From: an uncultured Caulobacteraceae bacterium
Lineage (GTDB): Bacteria > Pseudomonadota > Alphaproteobacteria > Caulobacterales > TH1-2
Assembly (NCBI GenBank): GCA_937967425.1
Contig: CALBST010000117.1
Span: 1-64,000 of the forward strand
Length of the DNA stretch: 64,000 nt
Reading direction: 5' to 3'
Part shown: one piece after another, positions 55,774-64,000 of the stretch
How positions within the stretch are numbered: the first letter of the stretch is position 1
Layout: each line of letters begins with the position of its first letter
The notes under the pieces: generated by a model
Seen by the model: only the letters and a program-made list of their open reading frames with translations
Databases searched by the model: none
What the model was told of the DNA's origin: nothing
Program-made: the position numbers and the translations under genes

Positions 55774-56735
55774 TGCCAGCGGACGCGCCTGCGATGGTTG
55801 TGCAACGGCGCATGATTTCAGCGGTTGACGCCGGCGGCATTGAAGGCGTCGAGCAGATCGAGATCGAGGTTGCAGGACGCGCACGTTTCAATCTCGTTTT
55901 GGTGTTGCCGCGGCGCGAGACGCCGGCGCCCGTCATTGTCATGCAAAACTTCTGCGGCAACCAAGCTGCGTTCCCAGGCCGCCCTGCAGCGATTGACGCA
56001 CCACTTCTCTACTACCCATTCCCCTGCCGGTACGGCGTGTTCGACCCCTTCCATCGCGCCGTGTTCGGCGAATGGATGCTAGGGCCGCCGTTTCAGAGCC
56101 TTGCTGAGCGGGGCTATGCGGTCGCGATATTTTATGGCGGCGATGTCGTCCCGGATCATCCACCAGACGCCCAGCCTGCGCTTGCCTCGCTTGGCGCGGA
56201 AGGTGCGATCGCCGCCTGGGCCTGGGTCCATGCCCGTGTCATCGACGTTTTGGAAGCCGACCAGCGCTTGGACCAAGACCGCATAATTGCGTGGGGACAA
56301 TCGCGTTTCGGCAAAGTGGCTTTGCTTGCAGGCGCTACCGACCCAAGGATTGACGCGGTTCTGGCGTTTCAATCCGGCCGCGGCGGCGATGCGCTCACAT
56401 CGCATCGCAGCGGCGAGAGCGTGACCGCGATCACGCGCGGCTATCCGCATTGGTTTTCTCGCCGCTTCAGCGCCTATGCCACGTCGCCACCGCCTGTAGA
56501 TCAACACGAACTCCTTGCGCTCATCGCACCTCGCCCGCTTCTCCTGGCCCACACAAGAAGAGATAGCTGGGCTGATCCCGGCGGCGCCTATCAAGCAGCC
56601 GCGGGCGCGCGCCCGGTGTTCGATCTTTTGGGCGCGCCGGCGCCGCGCTTTGTGTTCCGCGACGGCGTCCATGGCATAACCGACGAGGACTGGCGGGTGA
56701 CCTTTGCATTCTTGGACGAACACTTGCTCCGGTAG
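55773..56735 (+). CDS. Alpha/beta hydrolase (CE15-like), C-terminal frame of the split gene
   Basis: 320 residues. Strand and helix pattern of an alpha/beta hydrolase: LVLVLPRRETPAPVIVMQNFCGNQAA, then RIIAWGQSRFGKVALLAGATDPRIDAV with the GxSxxG nucleophile elbow (Ser in GQSRFG), and DGVHGITDEDW with His as a possible catalytic base. The layout is that of glucuronoyl esterases and related acetyl esterases. The ATG overlaps the stop of the upstream frame, so translation could still start here. It would lack the signal sequence and stay in the cytosol. A one-piece parent gene is inferred. Confidence 0.75.
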   Translation: MPADAPAMVVQRRMISAVDAGGIEGVEQIEIEVAGRARFNLVLVLPRRETPAPVIVMQNFCGNQAAFPGRPAAIDAPLLYYPFPCRYGVFDPFHRAVFGEWMLGPPFQSLAERGYAVAIFYGGDVVPDHPPDAQPALASLGAEGAIAAWAWVHARVIDVLEADQRLDQDRIIAWGQSRFGKVALLAGATDPRIDAVLAFQSGRGGDALTSHRSGESVTAITRGYPHWFSRRFSAYATSPPPVDQHELLALIAPRPLLLAHTRRDSWADPGGAYQAAAGARPVFDLLGAPAPRFVFRDGVHGITDEDWRVTFAFLDEHLLR

Positions 56736-56739
56736 ATCG

Positions 56740-57210
56740 TTAGTCGCGGCGATCTAGCATCTGCTTCATAGTTTCGATCTCTTGGCGCTGACTGGAAACG
56801 ATGCCCGCGCACAATTGACGGATTTCTTCGTCGGTGATCGACGCCTGCTGACACATGAGAATAGCGCCCGAATGGTGGGGAATCATCGAGCGCAAGAACT
56901 CGTCATCCCCAATCGCGGCCTGATCTCTTATCGCCCAGAAAGCGCCAAGCAAAACGAGAGCGCTGCCCCCTAGAATGAGCATGTTGGTTCGTTTGTTCGG
57001 ATACATCGAAGACATCAGGACGATTTCAATCGCAACCATTGGCGCGGCCATCAAAGCGGCCATGTAGGCCTGGTTGAGATTGGGATAAACGCTCGAGAAA
57101 CGGTCAACCATTGCGTACATCAAGCTGTACATAGCGATGAAGGAAAGACCCGCCATCCACGCCAAACGCGGATAAGGGTTGTGCTTGTCATGTTGCATAG
57201 TCATGGCCAC
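56740..57210 (-). CDS. DUF305-domain membrane protein
   Basis: 156 residues. Three or four N-terminal helices (about 17-35, 47-67, 75-92) precede a DUF305 domain with DDEFLRSMIPHHSGAILMCQQAS, the family's MxxHHxxA metal-like motif, and a QRQEIETMKQML end. DUF305 proteins are four-helix bundles related to ferritin-like metal-binding folds and are frequent in copper islands. It is on its own on the minus strand, converging with the esterase gene. Confidence 0.9.
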   Translation of the reverse strand: MAMTMQHDKHNPYPRLAWMAGLSFIAMYSLMYAMVDRFSSVYPNLNQAYMAALMAAPMVAIEIVLMSSMYPNKRTNMLILGGSALVLLGAFWAIRDQAAIGDDEFLRSMIPHHSGAILMCQQASITDEEIRQLCAGIVSSQRQEIETMKQMLDRRD

Positions 57211-57456
57211 TCTTTCTTCAACTAACTCATGTTAATTCGCGCGTGACAGCCTATCGCGAAACAGCGCACTGCGCGCGACCGTTCCCGAAACATCGCTATT
57301 TGGGCGCTCATGCGTGATCGGCGAATGCGCTGCGTATAAGAAAGATGTGCGTAAGGTCGCTCGTTCAAAAAGCCCGATTTAAAAAGGCTTTTGGCGACAT
57401 TGCGCGGAACGAGATGCGTTTATCCCCGTTGATCAGAGTTCGAGGGGGAACCTCCA

Positions 57457-58863
57457 ATGCGCATTCATCTCATATTCTCGGCCGCCGTTTTCATACTCTT
57501 CGCGCCCACGGCCGCCGCACAGCATCAAAGCCATACACCGGCGACTACGCAGTCAAGCGCACCTGCAGCGACCGCAGCAGAAACCGAAGCTCCTCCTCCG
57601 CAACCGACTGAACCCCTGCCGCCGAGCGAAACGCCCGCCACTAATTCCGTAACAGAGCCCATGCTGACGCCAATGCCGAGCGACATGTCGGCAATGGATC
57701 ATCAGATGAGCAGCATGCAAGGCGTGCTCGGCCCCTATCCCATGTCGCGTGAAGCCTCAGGCACGTCTTGGCAGCCCGACACGAGCGAGCACATGGGTCA
57801 AATGTTTGAACGCGGCGAGTGGACGTTGATGGGCCATGTCATGCTGAACGGCGTCTACGATTGGCAGGACGGGCCACGCGGCGATGAGAAGGCATTCGTG
57901 TCGGGAATGCTGATGGGATCGGCGCGACGTGACGTAGGCGCTAACGGTCGGCTCAATCTACGCGTCATGCTTTCTCCCGATCCCTTCATGGGCCGCGATG
58001 GCTATCCTCTCCTGCTCGCGTCCGGAGAAACGGCTGATGGCGTTACGCCTCTTGTCGACCGCCAACACCCACATGAATTGTTTATGGAGCTCTCGGGCTC
58101 CTATTCCTATCGTCTATCGGCTCGCGACAGCGCATTCGTCTATCTGGGCTATCCAGGCGAACCAGCGTTCGGCCCGCCCGCGTTCATGCATCGGTTGTCG
58201 GCCCTCGATAGCCCCGAAGCCCCGATCACCCATCATTGGTTCGATTCCACCCACATTACGTTCGGCGTGCTGACAGCGGGATATACGCGTGGCGATTGGC
58301 GCATTGAGGCGTCCCAATTCACGGGTCGTGAACCTGACGAGGACCGCTACGACTTCGATGAACCGCAATTCGACTCGACATCGGTGCGCCTCAGCTGGAA
58401 TCCGACTGAACGGCTAGCGTTGCAAGCGTCTTGGGCGGATCTCGAAAGCCCCGAACAACTAGAGCCCGAGATCGACGAAACCCGTTGGTCGTTCAGCGCC
58501 ATCTATACCATGCCGCTCGGAGAAGAGAGCTGGTGGTCCACAACGGTCGCTTACGGCGCGAAGGACCCGACGGACGAGAACGCTCTGACAGGTCTCGCGA
58601 TCGAGACCGCGTATCGACCCAATCGCGATTGGACTTTTTTCGGACGCGCAGAACAAGTGGAATCGCATGATCTCGCACCCGGGGAAGTCTATACCGTCGC
58701 CAAGGCTTCCCTCGGCGCGCTTCGCGATTTTCGGATCCGCGACAATGTCACCGTCGGTGTCGGCGCGCTCTACAGCCACAACTTCGTTCCGGATGAATTG
58801 GAGCCTTCCTATGACGGCGACCAGGACGGCGCCATGGCCTTCGTGAGGCTTCGGATCGGTTAG
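57457..58863 (+). CDS. Outer-membrane beta-barrel protein of a copper cluster
   Basis: 468 residues. Signal peptide (HLIFSAAVFILFAPTAAAQ), a Pro/Thr-rich low-complexity linker with MLTPMPSDMSAMDHQMSSMQ, then a long beta-rich region (MLNGVYDWQDGPRGDEKAFV, HWFDSTHITFGVLTAGYTRG, ending AMAFVRLRIG). Alternating hydrophobic strands and no helices support a barrel. I know this form from copper/metal clusters but not a proven function. The His and Met content of the linker suggests copper handling. It precedes the Csp gene by 34 bases. Confidence 0.75.
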   Translation: MRIHLIFSAAVFILFAPTAAAQHQSHTPATTQSSAPAATAAETEAPPPQPTEPLPPSETPATNSVTEPMLTPMPSDMSAMDHQMSSMQGVLGPYPMSREASGTSWQPDTSEHMGQMFERGEWTLMGHVMLNGVYDWQDGPRGDEKAFVSGMLMGSARRDVGANGRLNLRVMLSPDPFMGRDGYPLLLASGETADGVTPLVDRQHPHELFMELSGSYSYRLSARDSAFVYLGYPGEPAFGPPAFMHRLSALDSPEAPITHHWFDSTHITFGVLTAGYTRGDWRIEASQFTGREPDEDRYDFDEPQFDSTSVRLSWNPTERLALQASWADLESPEQLEPEIDETRWSFSAIYTMPLGEESWWSTTVAYGAKDPTDENALTGLAIETAYRPNRDWTFFGRAEQVESHDLAPGEVYTVAKASLGALRDFRIRDNVTVGVGALYSHNFVPDELEPSYDGDQDGAMAFVRLRIG

Positions 58864-58897
58864 CAACATGTGGGGGGCCAACACCAGGAGAATTTTT

Positions 58898-59308
58898 ATG
58901 CATGCCCAGGAGATGATTTCATCCCACCCGCAGGTCAGCGCACCGAGCAACGACGCACTCATACGCTGTATCGAAGAATGTTTTGATTGCGCCCAATCGT
59001 GTACGGCTTGCGCCGACGCGTGCCTCGGCGAAGACATGGTGCTGCAATTGCGCCAGTGCATCCGCCTCAATCTCGACTGCGCCGACATTTGCGAGGCGAC
59101 TGGGCGACTTGCCTCGCGGCGAACCGGAACCAACGAGAGCGTCCCTATAGCCGCGCTAAATGCGTGCGAAGAGGCATGCGCGCGCTGTGCCGACGAGTGC
59201 GAGCGCCACGCAAAGCATATGGAGCATTGCGCGATCTGCGCTGAATCATGCCGGCGCTGCGAGGCTGCGTGCAAGAGCGCCGCTGGTTCGATCGCCGCGC
59301 AGCACTGA
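58898..59308 (+). CDS. Csp3-like four-helix-bundle copper storage protein
   Basis: 136 residues with 18 cysteines in CxxxC and CxxC repeats on four helices: RCIEECFDCAQSCTACADAC, then QCIRLNLDCADIC, CEEACARCADECERH and CAICAESCRRCEAAC. No signal peptide, so it is cytosolic, as in the Csp3 group; many Cu(I) ions could fill the cysteine-lined core. It follows the outer-membrane barrel gene by 34 bases and precedes a DUF305 lipoprotein. The start was chosen at the ATG closest to the first helix; the upstream ATG adds only ten residues. Confidence 0.9.
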   Translation: MHAQEMISSHPQVSAPSNDALIRCIEECFDCAQSCTACADACLGEDMVLQLRQCIRLNLDCADICEATGRLASRRTGTNESVPIAALNACEEACARCADECERHAKHMEHCAICAESCRRCEAACKSAAGSIAAQH

Positions 59309-59348
59309 GACGCGTCGCCCCATAGTTTAAGTCACAGGAGCATCCGAA

Positions 59349-59966
59349 ATGCGAATTCTTTCAACTACAGCGGCGTTCGCCATCATGGCGAGCTTGCTTG
59401 CAGGCTGCGGCGGCCAGGACACAGGTCAGTCGATGGCGCAAGGCGAAAATCAGCAAGCCAGCCAACAGAGCGCAAGCGACATCTACATGCCTGCCGAGAC
59501 CGCAATGAACGAGCGCATGGCCGCCGCGGAGGGCGCGAGCGCTGCCGACACCTGGATGCTCAAGATGATTGAGCATCACCGCGGCGCCATCTCCCTCAGC
59601 GAACTCTTATTGTCTCAACCCAATGTGGAGCCAGCCGTAGCCGAGCGGGCCCGTATGACCGCTGCAGATCAACAGCGCGACGTGGCTGAGCTTCAGAGCA
59701 TGCTCCAAGGCGTGCAAGGTACGGGTAGTCCCGACGCCTACATGGCGGCCGAGCAGCAAATGAGTCGGCAAATGATGGCAGCCAGGGGGGCGAATGTCTC
59801 TGAAACCTGGTTGCGTAAAATGATTGAACATCACCGCGGCGCGGTCGCGATGGCCAACATCGCGGTGACCTCGGCCGGCAATGAAATGGTCATCGCCATG
59901 GCGCGCCAGACGATAGAAAAGCAGACTCGTGAAATCGAAGAGCTTCAGCGACTCTTGCCAAGTTGA
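59349..59966 (+). CDS. Lipoprotein with two tandem DUF305 domains
   Basis: 205 residues: lipobox (SLLAGCGGQ, Cys20), then two copies of a DUF305 unit, each with Y-M-x-A-E-x-x-M-x-x-x-M and the signature WMLKMIEHHRGAI / WLRKMIEHHRGAV. The two halves (about 46-115 and 128-205) are clearly internal duplicates with intact HH pairs. It probably binds metal in the periplasm. It ends a plus-strand group with the barrel protein and the copper storage protein. Confidence 0.9.
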   Translation: MRILSTTAAFAIMASLLAGCGGQDTGQSMAQGENQQASQQSASDIYMPAETAMNERMAAAEGASAADTWMLKMIEHHRGAISLSELLLSQPNVEPAVAERARMTAADQQRDVAELQSMLQGVQGTGSPDAYMAAEQQMSRQMMAARGANVSETWLRKMIEHHRGAVAMANIAVTSAGNEMVIAMARQTIEKQTREIEELQRLLPS

Positions 59967-60059
59967 CGCCCTAGCGGTGCAGACAATGCAAGAGCCGCTG
60001 TTTCTATCCGCTTGCTAATTGGGTGGCCGGCGCAGAAACGCCGGTCCCCACTGGCATTA

Positions 60060-60359
60060 TCAATCGTCGCAAGCACGCCCACTTAAGGCTTGCGCTGCAG
60101 CGTCGCAGCGCGCGCGAAGCGCCTCGTCTCCGGGCGCGGCGCGAAGCGCTTCGCGAAGTTCGCGACAGCGCTGCGCCAACTGGTTCTGACCACCGACTTG
60201 GCGGTATCGATGTCCAGCTTGACAGGGGTCGCGGGCAACCGCGGCGACCTGGGTGCGCGATGTAAAGCTGGCATGGTTTGGTTTGTGATGGGCAAACGCT
60301 GGCGATGCGACCAGCGCAAAGGCCCCGGCTAGAAGAAGCATACGCATAATGATCCTCAT
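60060..60359 (-). CDS. Hypothetical periplasmic protein
   Basis: 99 residues with a signal peptide (MLLLAGAFALVASPAFAHH) and a mature part rich in Arg/Ala/Gln (HRYRQVGGQNQLAQRCRELREALRAA), ending GRACDD. Two ATGs four codons apart are possible. Family unknown. It lies after two more small genes and CusA on the same strand, at the far end of what looks like one operon. Confidence 0.6.
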   Translation of the reverse strand: MRIIMRMLLLAGAFALVASPAFAHHKPNHASFTSRTQVAAVARDPCQAGHRYRQVGGQNQLAQRCRELREALRAAPGDEALRARCDAAAQALSGRACDD

Positions 60360-60429
60360 GAATATGTGTGATTGACGTGTGTGCGCTCCAACGCGAAGCC
60401 GCTGGGCGCCTTGCTTCCATTGGCCAACT

Positions 60430-60738
60430 TTATTTGCGGGGCACTGGAGGGTCTCGCGATCGATGAAAGCTATGGAGCGGTTCCGAGGGCGACGGTTCAG
60501 CCCGTAGATGCGGCGCCGAGCCAAGAGCGCGCGCTGTGCCTAATGGCGCAGCGGTTACGCTGCATGTGACGGTGCAGCACACGGCGCACATCTGTGCGCG
60601 CTCCCGACAAACCTCGCCGGCCACACCGTCCATTGACGCGCAAGGAGAACTCATATCTGCGCCAAAGGCGAGCGGTGGTCGCGGTGTCATCGTCGTCACG
60701 AAGACAAAGCTCAACAGCAGGAGCGCGAAAATCCGCAT
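60430..60738 (-). CDS. Small Cys-rich secreted protein
   Basis: 102 residues with a signal peptide (RIFALLLLSFVFVTTMTPRPPLAFG) and a Cys-rich middle (SPCASMDGVAGEVCRERAQMCAVCC, then TVTCSVT) with about six cysteines, followed by a Pro/Arg-rich tail. The cysteines could bind Cu(I), but I do not know the family. Between CusF-like and another small gene on the cus strand. Confidence 0.6.
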   Translation of the reverse strand: MRIFALLLLSFVFVTTMTPRPPLAFGADMSSPCASMDGVAGEVCRERAQMCAVCCTVTCSVTAAPLGTARALGSAPHLRAEPSPSEPLHSFHRSRDPPVPRK

Positions 60739-60802
60739 CAGGGTTCGTCCACCCTCTACTGTTGATACGCGGCGTCCTGTTTTTCCCCGCATGCTTGGCG
60801 AG

Positions 60803-61150
60803 CTAGTTTTTGGTGACCGCCACCACCACGGTGTTCTCCGCAGCACTCTTCAGTTCAAACCGGACGCGATCACCAACGGCGATGCCCTGCAGGATAGCTG
60901 GGTTTTCGGCGGTGAACTGCATCGTCATCGCCGGCCAGCTGATCGCTTCGATGGCGCCGTGATTGATGGTGATGGTGCCCGCGGCCGCATCGACCTGCGT
61001 CACCGTTCCGGTGCCGGTGATCGCTCCAGCAACGGCCGGCTCCGCCGCTCCGATGTTCATGCCCGGATCCGGCGTGGCGGGTGCTTGCGACGCTGGCGGC
61101 GAGCACGCCGCAACGAACAGCGCTATTGGCGCAATGAGTGATCGGAGCAT
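60803..61150 (-). CDS. cusF: CusF-like copper-binding lipoprotein
   Basis: 115 residues: lipobox (LFVAACSPP, Cys16) and an OB-fold CusF domain: VTQVDAAAGTITINHGAI, WPAMTMQF with the Trp and two Met of the copper site, and RVRFELKSA. It delivers Cu(I)/Ag(I) to CusA. It starts three bases after the cusA stop, as the gene next to the pump should. A paralogue without lipobox is at 51697-52029. Confidence 0.92.
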   Translation of the reverse strand: MLRSLIAPIALFVAACSPPASQAPATPDPGMNIGAAEPAVAGAITGTGTVTQVDAAAGTITINHGAIEAISWPAMTMQFTAENPAILQGIAVGDRVRFELKSAAENTVVVAVTKN

Positions 61151-61152
61151 GG

Positions 61153-64000
61153 TCAGTTTCCCTCTTGAATGGCGATCCGGTGTTGGTTTTTTGCGAGCGC
61201 ACCGCGCTCGATCTCGCGGCGCCGGATCATGAGATAGGCCGCAGGCATTACGAACAAAGACAAAAGCGGCGCCGAGAGCATGCCGCCGACCAAGGGCGCT
61301 GCAATACGGCGCATGACTTCAGCGCCGGCGCCGCCTGTCCACAGAATTGGGAACAAGCCCGCAAGAATGACGGCGACCGTCATCGCTTTGGGGCGCAAGC
61401 GCAGCAGCGCGCCCTCGCGAACAGCCTCCGCGACAAGCGCCGGCGTGATCTCTTCGCCCCGGCCCATCCGCTCTTGGAGCGCGTTCTTGAGATAAACCAA
61501 CATGACAACGCCGAACTCGGCGGCGAGCCCCGCGAGTGCGATGAAGCCGACAGCGACAGCGACCGAAAAATCGTAGCCCAAGAGATAAACGAGCCAGACG
61601 CCGCCCGTGAGCGCAAACGGCAGGCTCGCCATCACGATGGCGGCCTCGTCGAAGCGGCGGAAGGTTGCGTAGAGCAATAGAAATATGATCGCCAAGGTCG
61701 CCGGCCCAACGATTGTCAAACGCTCCGCCGCGCGCGCGAGATATTCAAACTGCCCCGAATAAGCGACGCTGACGCCGGCGGGCAGCTCTTGGCGCGCCAC
61801 CGCGCGCTGCAGATCCCCGACGACGGAGGCAAGATCGCGTCCACGCACGTCGACATAGACGAAGGCTGAAAGCCGCCCGTTCTCGCTCCGGATCATCGAA
61901 GGTCCATCGGCGATCTCGACCCGGGCCACTTCGCCAAGGGTCAGACGCAAGCCCTCTTCGGTGACGATCGGCAGCGCGATCAGGCGTTCCAAAGTGTCGC
62001 GCACTTCGCGCGGATAGCGCAGATTGATCGGATAACGCGCGCGGCCATCGACGACTTCGCCGATATTCTCCCCGCCGATCGCGCCGGACACGACCGCCTG
62101 CACGTCTTCGACATTGAGCCCGTAGCGCGCCGCCGCGAAGCGATCGATGTCGACATTGACATAGCGTCCGCCGGTGATGCGCTCGGCTACGGCAGATGAG
62201 ACGCCGCGCACCTCGCGCGCCGCCGTCTCGATCGCGCGCGCTGCCGCATCGATCGAAGCAAGATCGGGCCCGCTCACCTTGACGCCGATCGGGCTTTTGA
62301 CGCCGGTGGCCAGCATGTCGATGCGGTTGCGGATCGGCGGCACCCAGACGTTGGTCAAACCGGGCACTTGCACAACGCGGTCGAGTTCTTCGATCAGGCG
62401 CTCGGGCGTCATGCCCGGACGCCATTCAGAACGTGGCCGCAACTGGATCGTGGTCTCGAACATTTCGAGCGGGGCGGGATCGGTCGCGGTCTCAGCCCTC
62501 CCCGCTTTGCCGAATACACTTTCCACTTCCGGCACGGTGCGGATCAGGCGATCGGTTTGCTGCAGCAGCTCGGACGCCTCGGCAGCAGAAAGCCCAGGCA
62601 GCGCCGTCGGCATGTAGAGAAGATCGCCTTCATCCATCATCGGCATGAACTCGCCGCCGACGCGCGAAAGCGGCCAGGCCGTGGTGGCGAATGCGAGCAA
62701 TGCCACGAGAAGGATGAGGCGTGGATTGGTGAGTGTGAAATCGATCGCCGGTTGATAAAGTCGCGACAAGAAGCGGTTCACGGGATTGGCGTCCTCGTGC
62801 GGGATGCGACCTCGGATCCAATAGCCCATCAGCACCGGCGTCAGCGTCACCGCCAGCGCGGCAGATGCAGCCATTGCATAGGTCTTGGTGAACGCAAGCG
62901 GCGCGAAGAGCCGCCCTTCCTGCGCCTGCAGAGTGAACACCGGCAAGAACGAGAGCGTGATGATGAGCAAGCTGAAGAAGAGCGCGGGGCCGACTTCGAT
63001 GGCGGCATCAGTGATGACGCGCCAATGATCTGACCCTTGCGGCATCTCGCCGTCATGCTCATCGCGCCAACGTTCGAGCTTTTTGTGCGCGTTCTCGACC
63101 ATGACGATGGCCGCATCGACCATGGCGCCAACGGCGATGGCAATGCCCGAGAGCGACATGATGTTGGCGTCGACGCCTTGGAGACGCATCACCAGGAACG
63201 CGGTGGCGACGCCAAGCGGCAAGGTAACGATCGCCACCATCGCCGATCGGATATGAAACAGGAAGAGCGCGCACACTAAGGCAACGACGATGAATTCCTC
63301 ACCGAGCTTACTGGTGAGGTTTTCGATCGCACGATCGATCAACGATGAACGATCATAGGTCGTGACGACTTCGACCCCGGCAGGGAGGCTGCGCTCCAAT
63401 TCGGTCAAGCGCGCACGCACGGCGCCGATCACAGCGCGCGCATTCTCACCGGCGCGAATGATCACGACGCCGCCGGCGACCTCGCCTTCGCCGTTCAGTT
63501 CAGCGATGCCCCGGCGCATTTCGGGGCCGAGCTGCACCCAGGCGACGTCGCTCAAGCGCACCGGCACGCCGCCTGCACCCAGACCAATCGGAATGGCGTT
63601 GAAGTCTTCGAGCGTGCGCAAATAGCCGGATGCGCGCACCATGTGCTCGGCCTCGCCCATCTCGACAACTGCGCCGCCGGTTTCGCCATTGGCTGCGCGT
63701 ACGGCGTCCGCGACGCGTTGTTGGCTGACCCCGTAGGCGGCCATCCGCTCAGGGTCCAAGACGATCTGATACTGGCGGACCATGCCGCCGATCGAAGCGA
63801 CTTCTGCAACGCCGGGCACGCTTTTCAGTTCGAAGCGCAACAGCCAATCCTGGATACTGCGCAATTGGCTCAAATCATGTTGGCCGGTGCGATCGATCAA
63901 CGCGTATTGATAGACCCAGCCGACGCCGGTCGCATCCGGACCAAGCGAGGCGCGCGCCGTCGGCGGCAAGCGCGATTGCACCTGATTCAAATATTCGAGC
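61153..64000 (-). CDS. cusA: CusA-type Cu/Ag RND permease (partial, runs off the right edge)
   Basis: About 949 residues to the window edge with the N-terminal 90 or so missing; the frame has no start before the edge (the last codons read LEYLNQVQ). TM4 contains [26 protein letters not shown], the HME4 (monovalent Cu/Ag) form that distinguishes CusA from CzcA. The porter region has [21 protein letters not shown] and the C-terminus [15 protein letters not shown]. It forms a pump with adaptor and channel genes presumably to the right. The CusF-like gene follows after two bases. Confidence 0.93.
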   Translation of the reverse strand, partial: LEYLNQVQSRLPPTARASLGPDATGVGWVYQYALIDRTGQHDLSQLRSIQDWLLRFELKSVPGVAEVASIGGMVRQYQIVLDPERMAAYGVSQQRVADAVRAANGETGGAVVEMGEAEHMVRASGYLRTLEDFNAIPIGLGAGGVPVRLSDVAWVQLGPEMRRGIAELNGEGEVAGGVVIIRAGENARAVIGAVRARLTELERSLPAGVEVVTTYDRSSLIDRAIENLTSKLGEEFIVVALVCALFLFHIRSAMVAIVTLPLGVATAFLVMRLQGVDANIMSLSGIAIAVGAMVDAAIVMVENAHKKLERWRDEHDGEMPQGSDHWRVITDAAIEVGPALFFSLLIITLSFLPVFTLQAQEGRLFAPLAFTKTYAMAASAALAVTLTPVLMGYWIRGRIPHEDANPVNRFLSRLYQPAIDFTLTNPRLILLVALLAFATTAWPLSRVGGEFMPMMDEGDLLYMPTALPGLSAAEASELLQQTDRLIRTVPEVESVFGKAGRAETATDPAPLEMFETTIQLRPRSEWRPGMTPERLIEELDRVVQVPGLTNVWVPPIRNRIDMLATGVKSPIGVKVSGPDLASIDAAARAIETAAREVRGVSSAVAERITGGRYVNVDIDRFAAARYGLNVEDVQAVVSGAIGGENIGEVVDGRARYPINLRYPREVRDTLERLIALPIVTEEGLRLTLGEVARVEIADGPSMIRSENGRLSAFVYVDVRGRDLASVVGDLQRAVARQELPAGVSVAYSGQFEYLARAAERLTIVGPATLAIIFLLLYATFRRFDEAAIVMASLPFALTGGVWLVYLLGYDFSVAVAVGFIALAGLAAEFGVVMLVYLKNALQERMGRGEEITPALVAEAVREGALLRLRPKAMTVAVILAGLFPILWTGGAGAEVMRRIAAPLVGGMLSAPLLSLFVMPAAYLMIRRREIERGALAKNQHRIAIQEGN

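Overview
The window is GC-rich DNA, about 60 percent or more by eye, with dense coding, many 4-base ATGA start/stop overlaps and long antisense shadow frames. Gene content (cnrYXH-type sigma system, czcCBA, cusA/CusF, copAB, a CueR-controlled P-type ATPase, HupE/UreJ, DUF411, Csp-type copper storage) and protein style point to an alphaproteobacterium, probably of the Caulobacterales/Hyphomonadaceae kind. The lineage is an inference; no rRNA or ribosomal protein gene is present to test it. The whole window reads as a large metal-resistance and envelope-stress island.

Layout. 0-1.2 kb: the end of an unknown gene, then a mercury-type cluster (MerR-family regulator divergent from a MerF-like membrane protein and a companion) with a clear MerR-style promoter. 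1.2-7.8 kb: YnfA, an EEP-family hydrolase, a GFA protein, two methyltransferases, a sterol-desaturase/DUF2147 fusion, a membrane-anchored AraC regulator and a TPR protein. 7.8-12.5 kb: a large membrane protein with a TIR-like cytosolic domain, a GT39-type glycosyltransferase and small hypotheticals. 12.5-20.5 kb: a minus-strand tripartite RND pump (TolC, adaptor, permease, coupled by 4-base overlaps), then a PepSY protein and a two-component system. 20.8-26.2 kb: an ion-channel-like protein, a DHA2 transporter, DUF1003, a lipoprotein, and an MFS exporter with a His-rich tail.

26.2-34.5 kb: a minus-strand operon czcI-like, czcC, czcB, czcA, methyltransferase, HupE/UreJ, membrane anchor. 34.6-36.2 kb: a decay zone. 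The first residues of a CsoR/RcnR repressor, still behind its operator-like palindrome, are joined to the last part of a second czcA; a VIT1-type transporter carries an in-frame stop; another gene is only a tail. 36.3-41.4 kb: metK, then a double-YHS copper P-type ATPase divergent from cueR over a perfect 21-bp palindrome. 41.4-46.8 kb: methyltransferase, DUF411 and a pyruvyl transferase on the minus strand, divergent from cnrY-cnrX-cnrH, an AraC regulator and a second sterol desaturase. 47.4-53.4 kb: a plus-strand copper operon (copA, copB, Met/His lipoprotein, PepSY, CusF-like, DUF2231, methyltransferase). 53.5-56.7 kb: a flippase, an atypical tRNA, and a frameshifted esterase. 56.7-64 kb: copper proteins (two DUF305 proteins, an outer-membrane barrel, a Csp-type four-helix bundle), a second CusF-like protein and a cusA running off the right end.

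Together the genes cover metal sensing (MerR, CueR, CsoR remnant, CnrYXH, a two-component system), export across both membranes (three RND permeases, a P-type ATPase, MFS), periplasmic oxidation and chaperoning (CopA, CusF, DUF411) and cytosolic storage (Csp). The least explained feature is repeated operon-coupled SAM-dependent methyltransferases in separate metal clusters, with a SAM synthetase gene in the same island.
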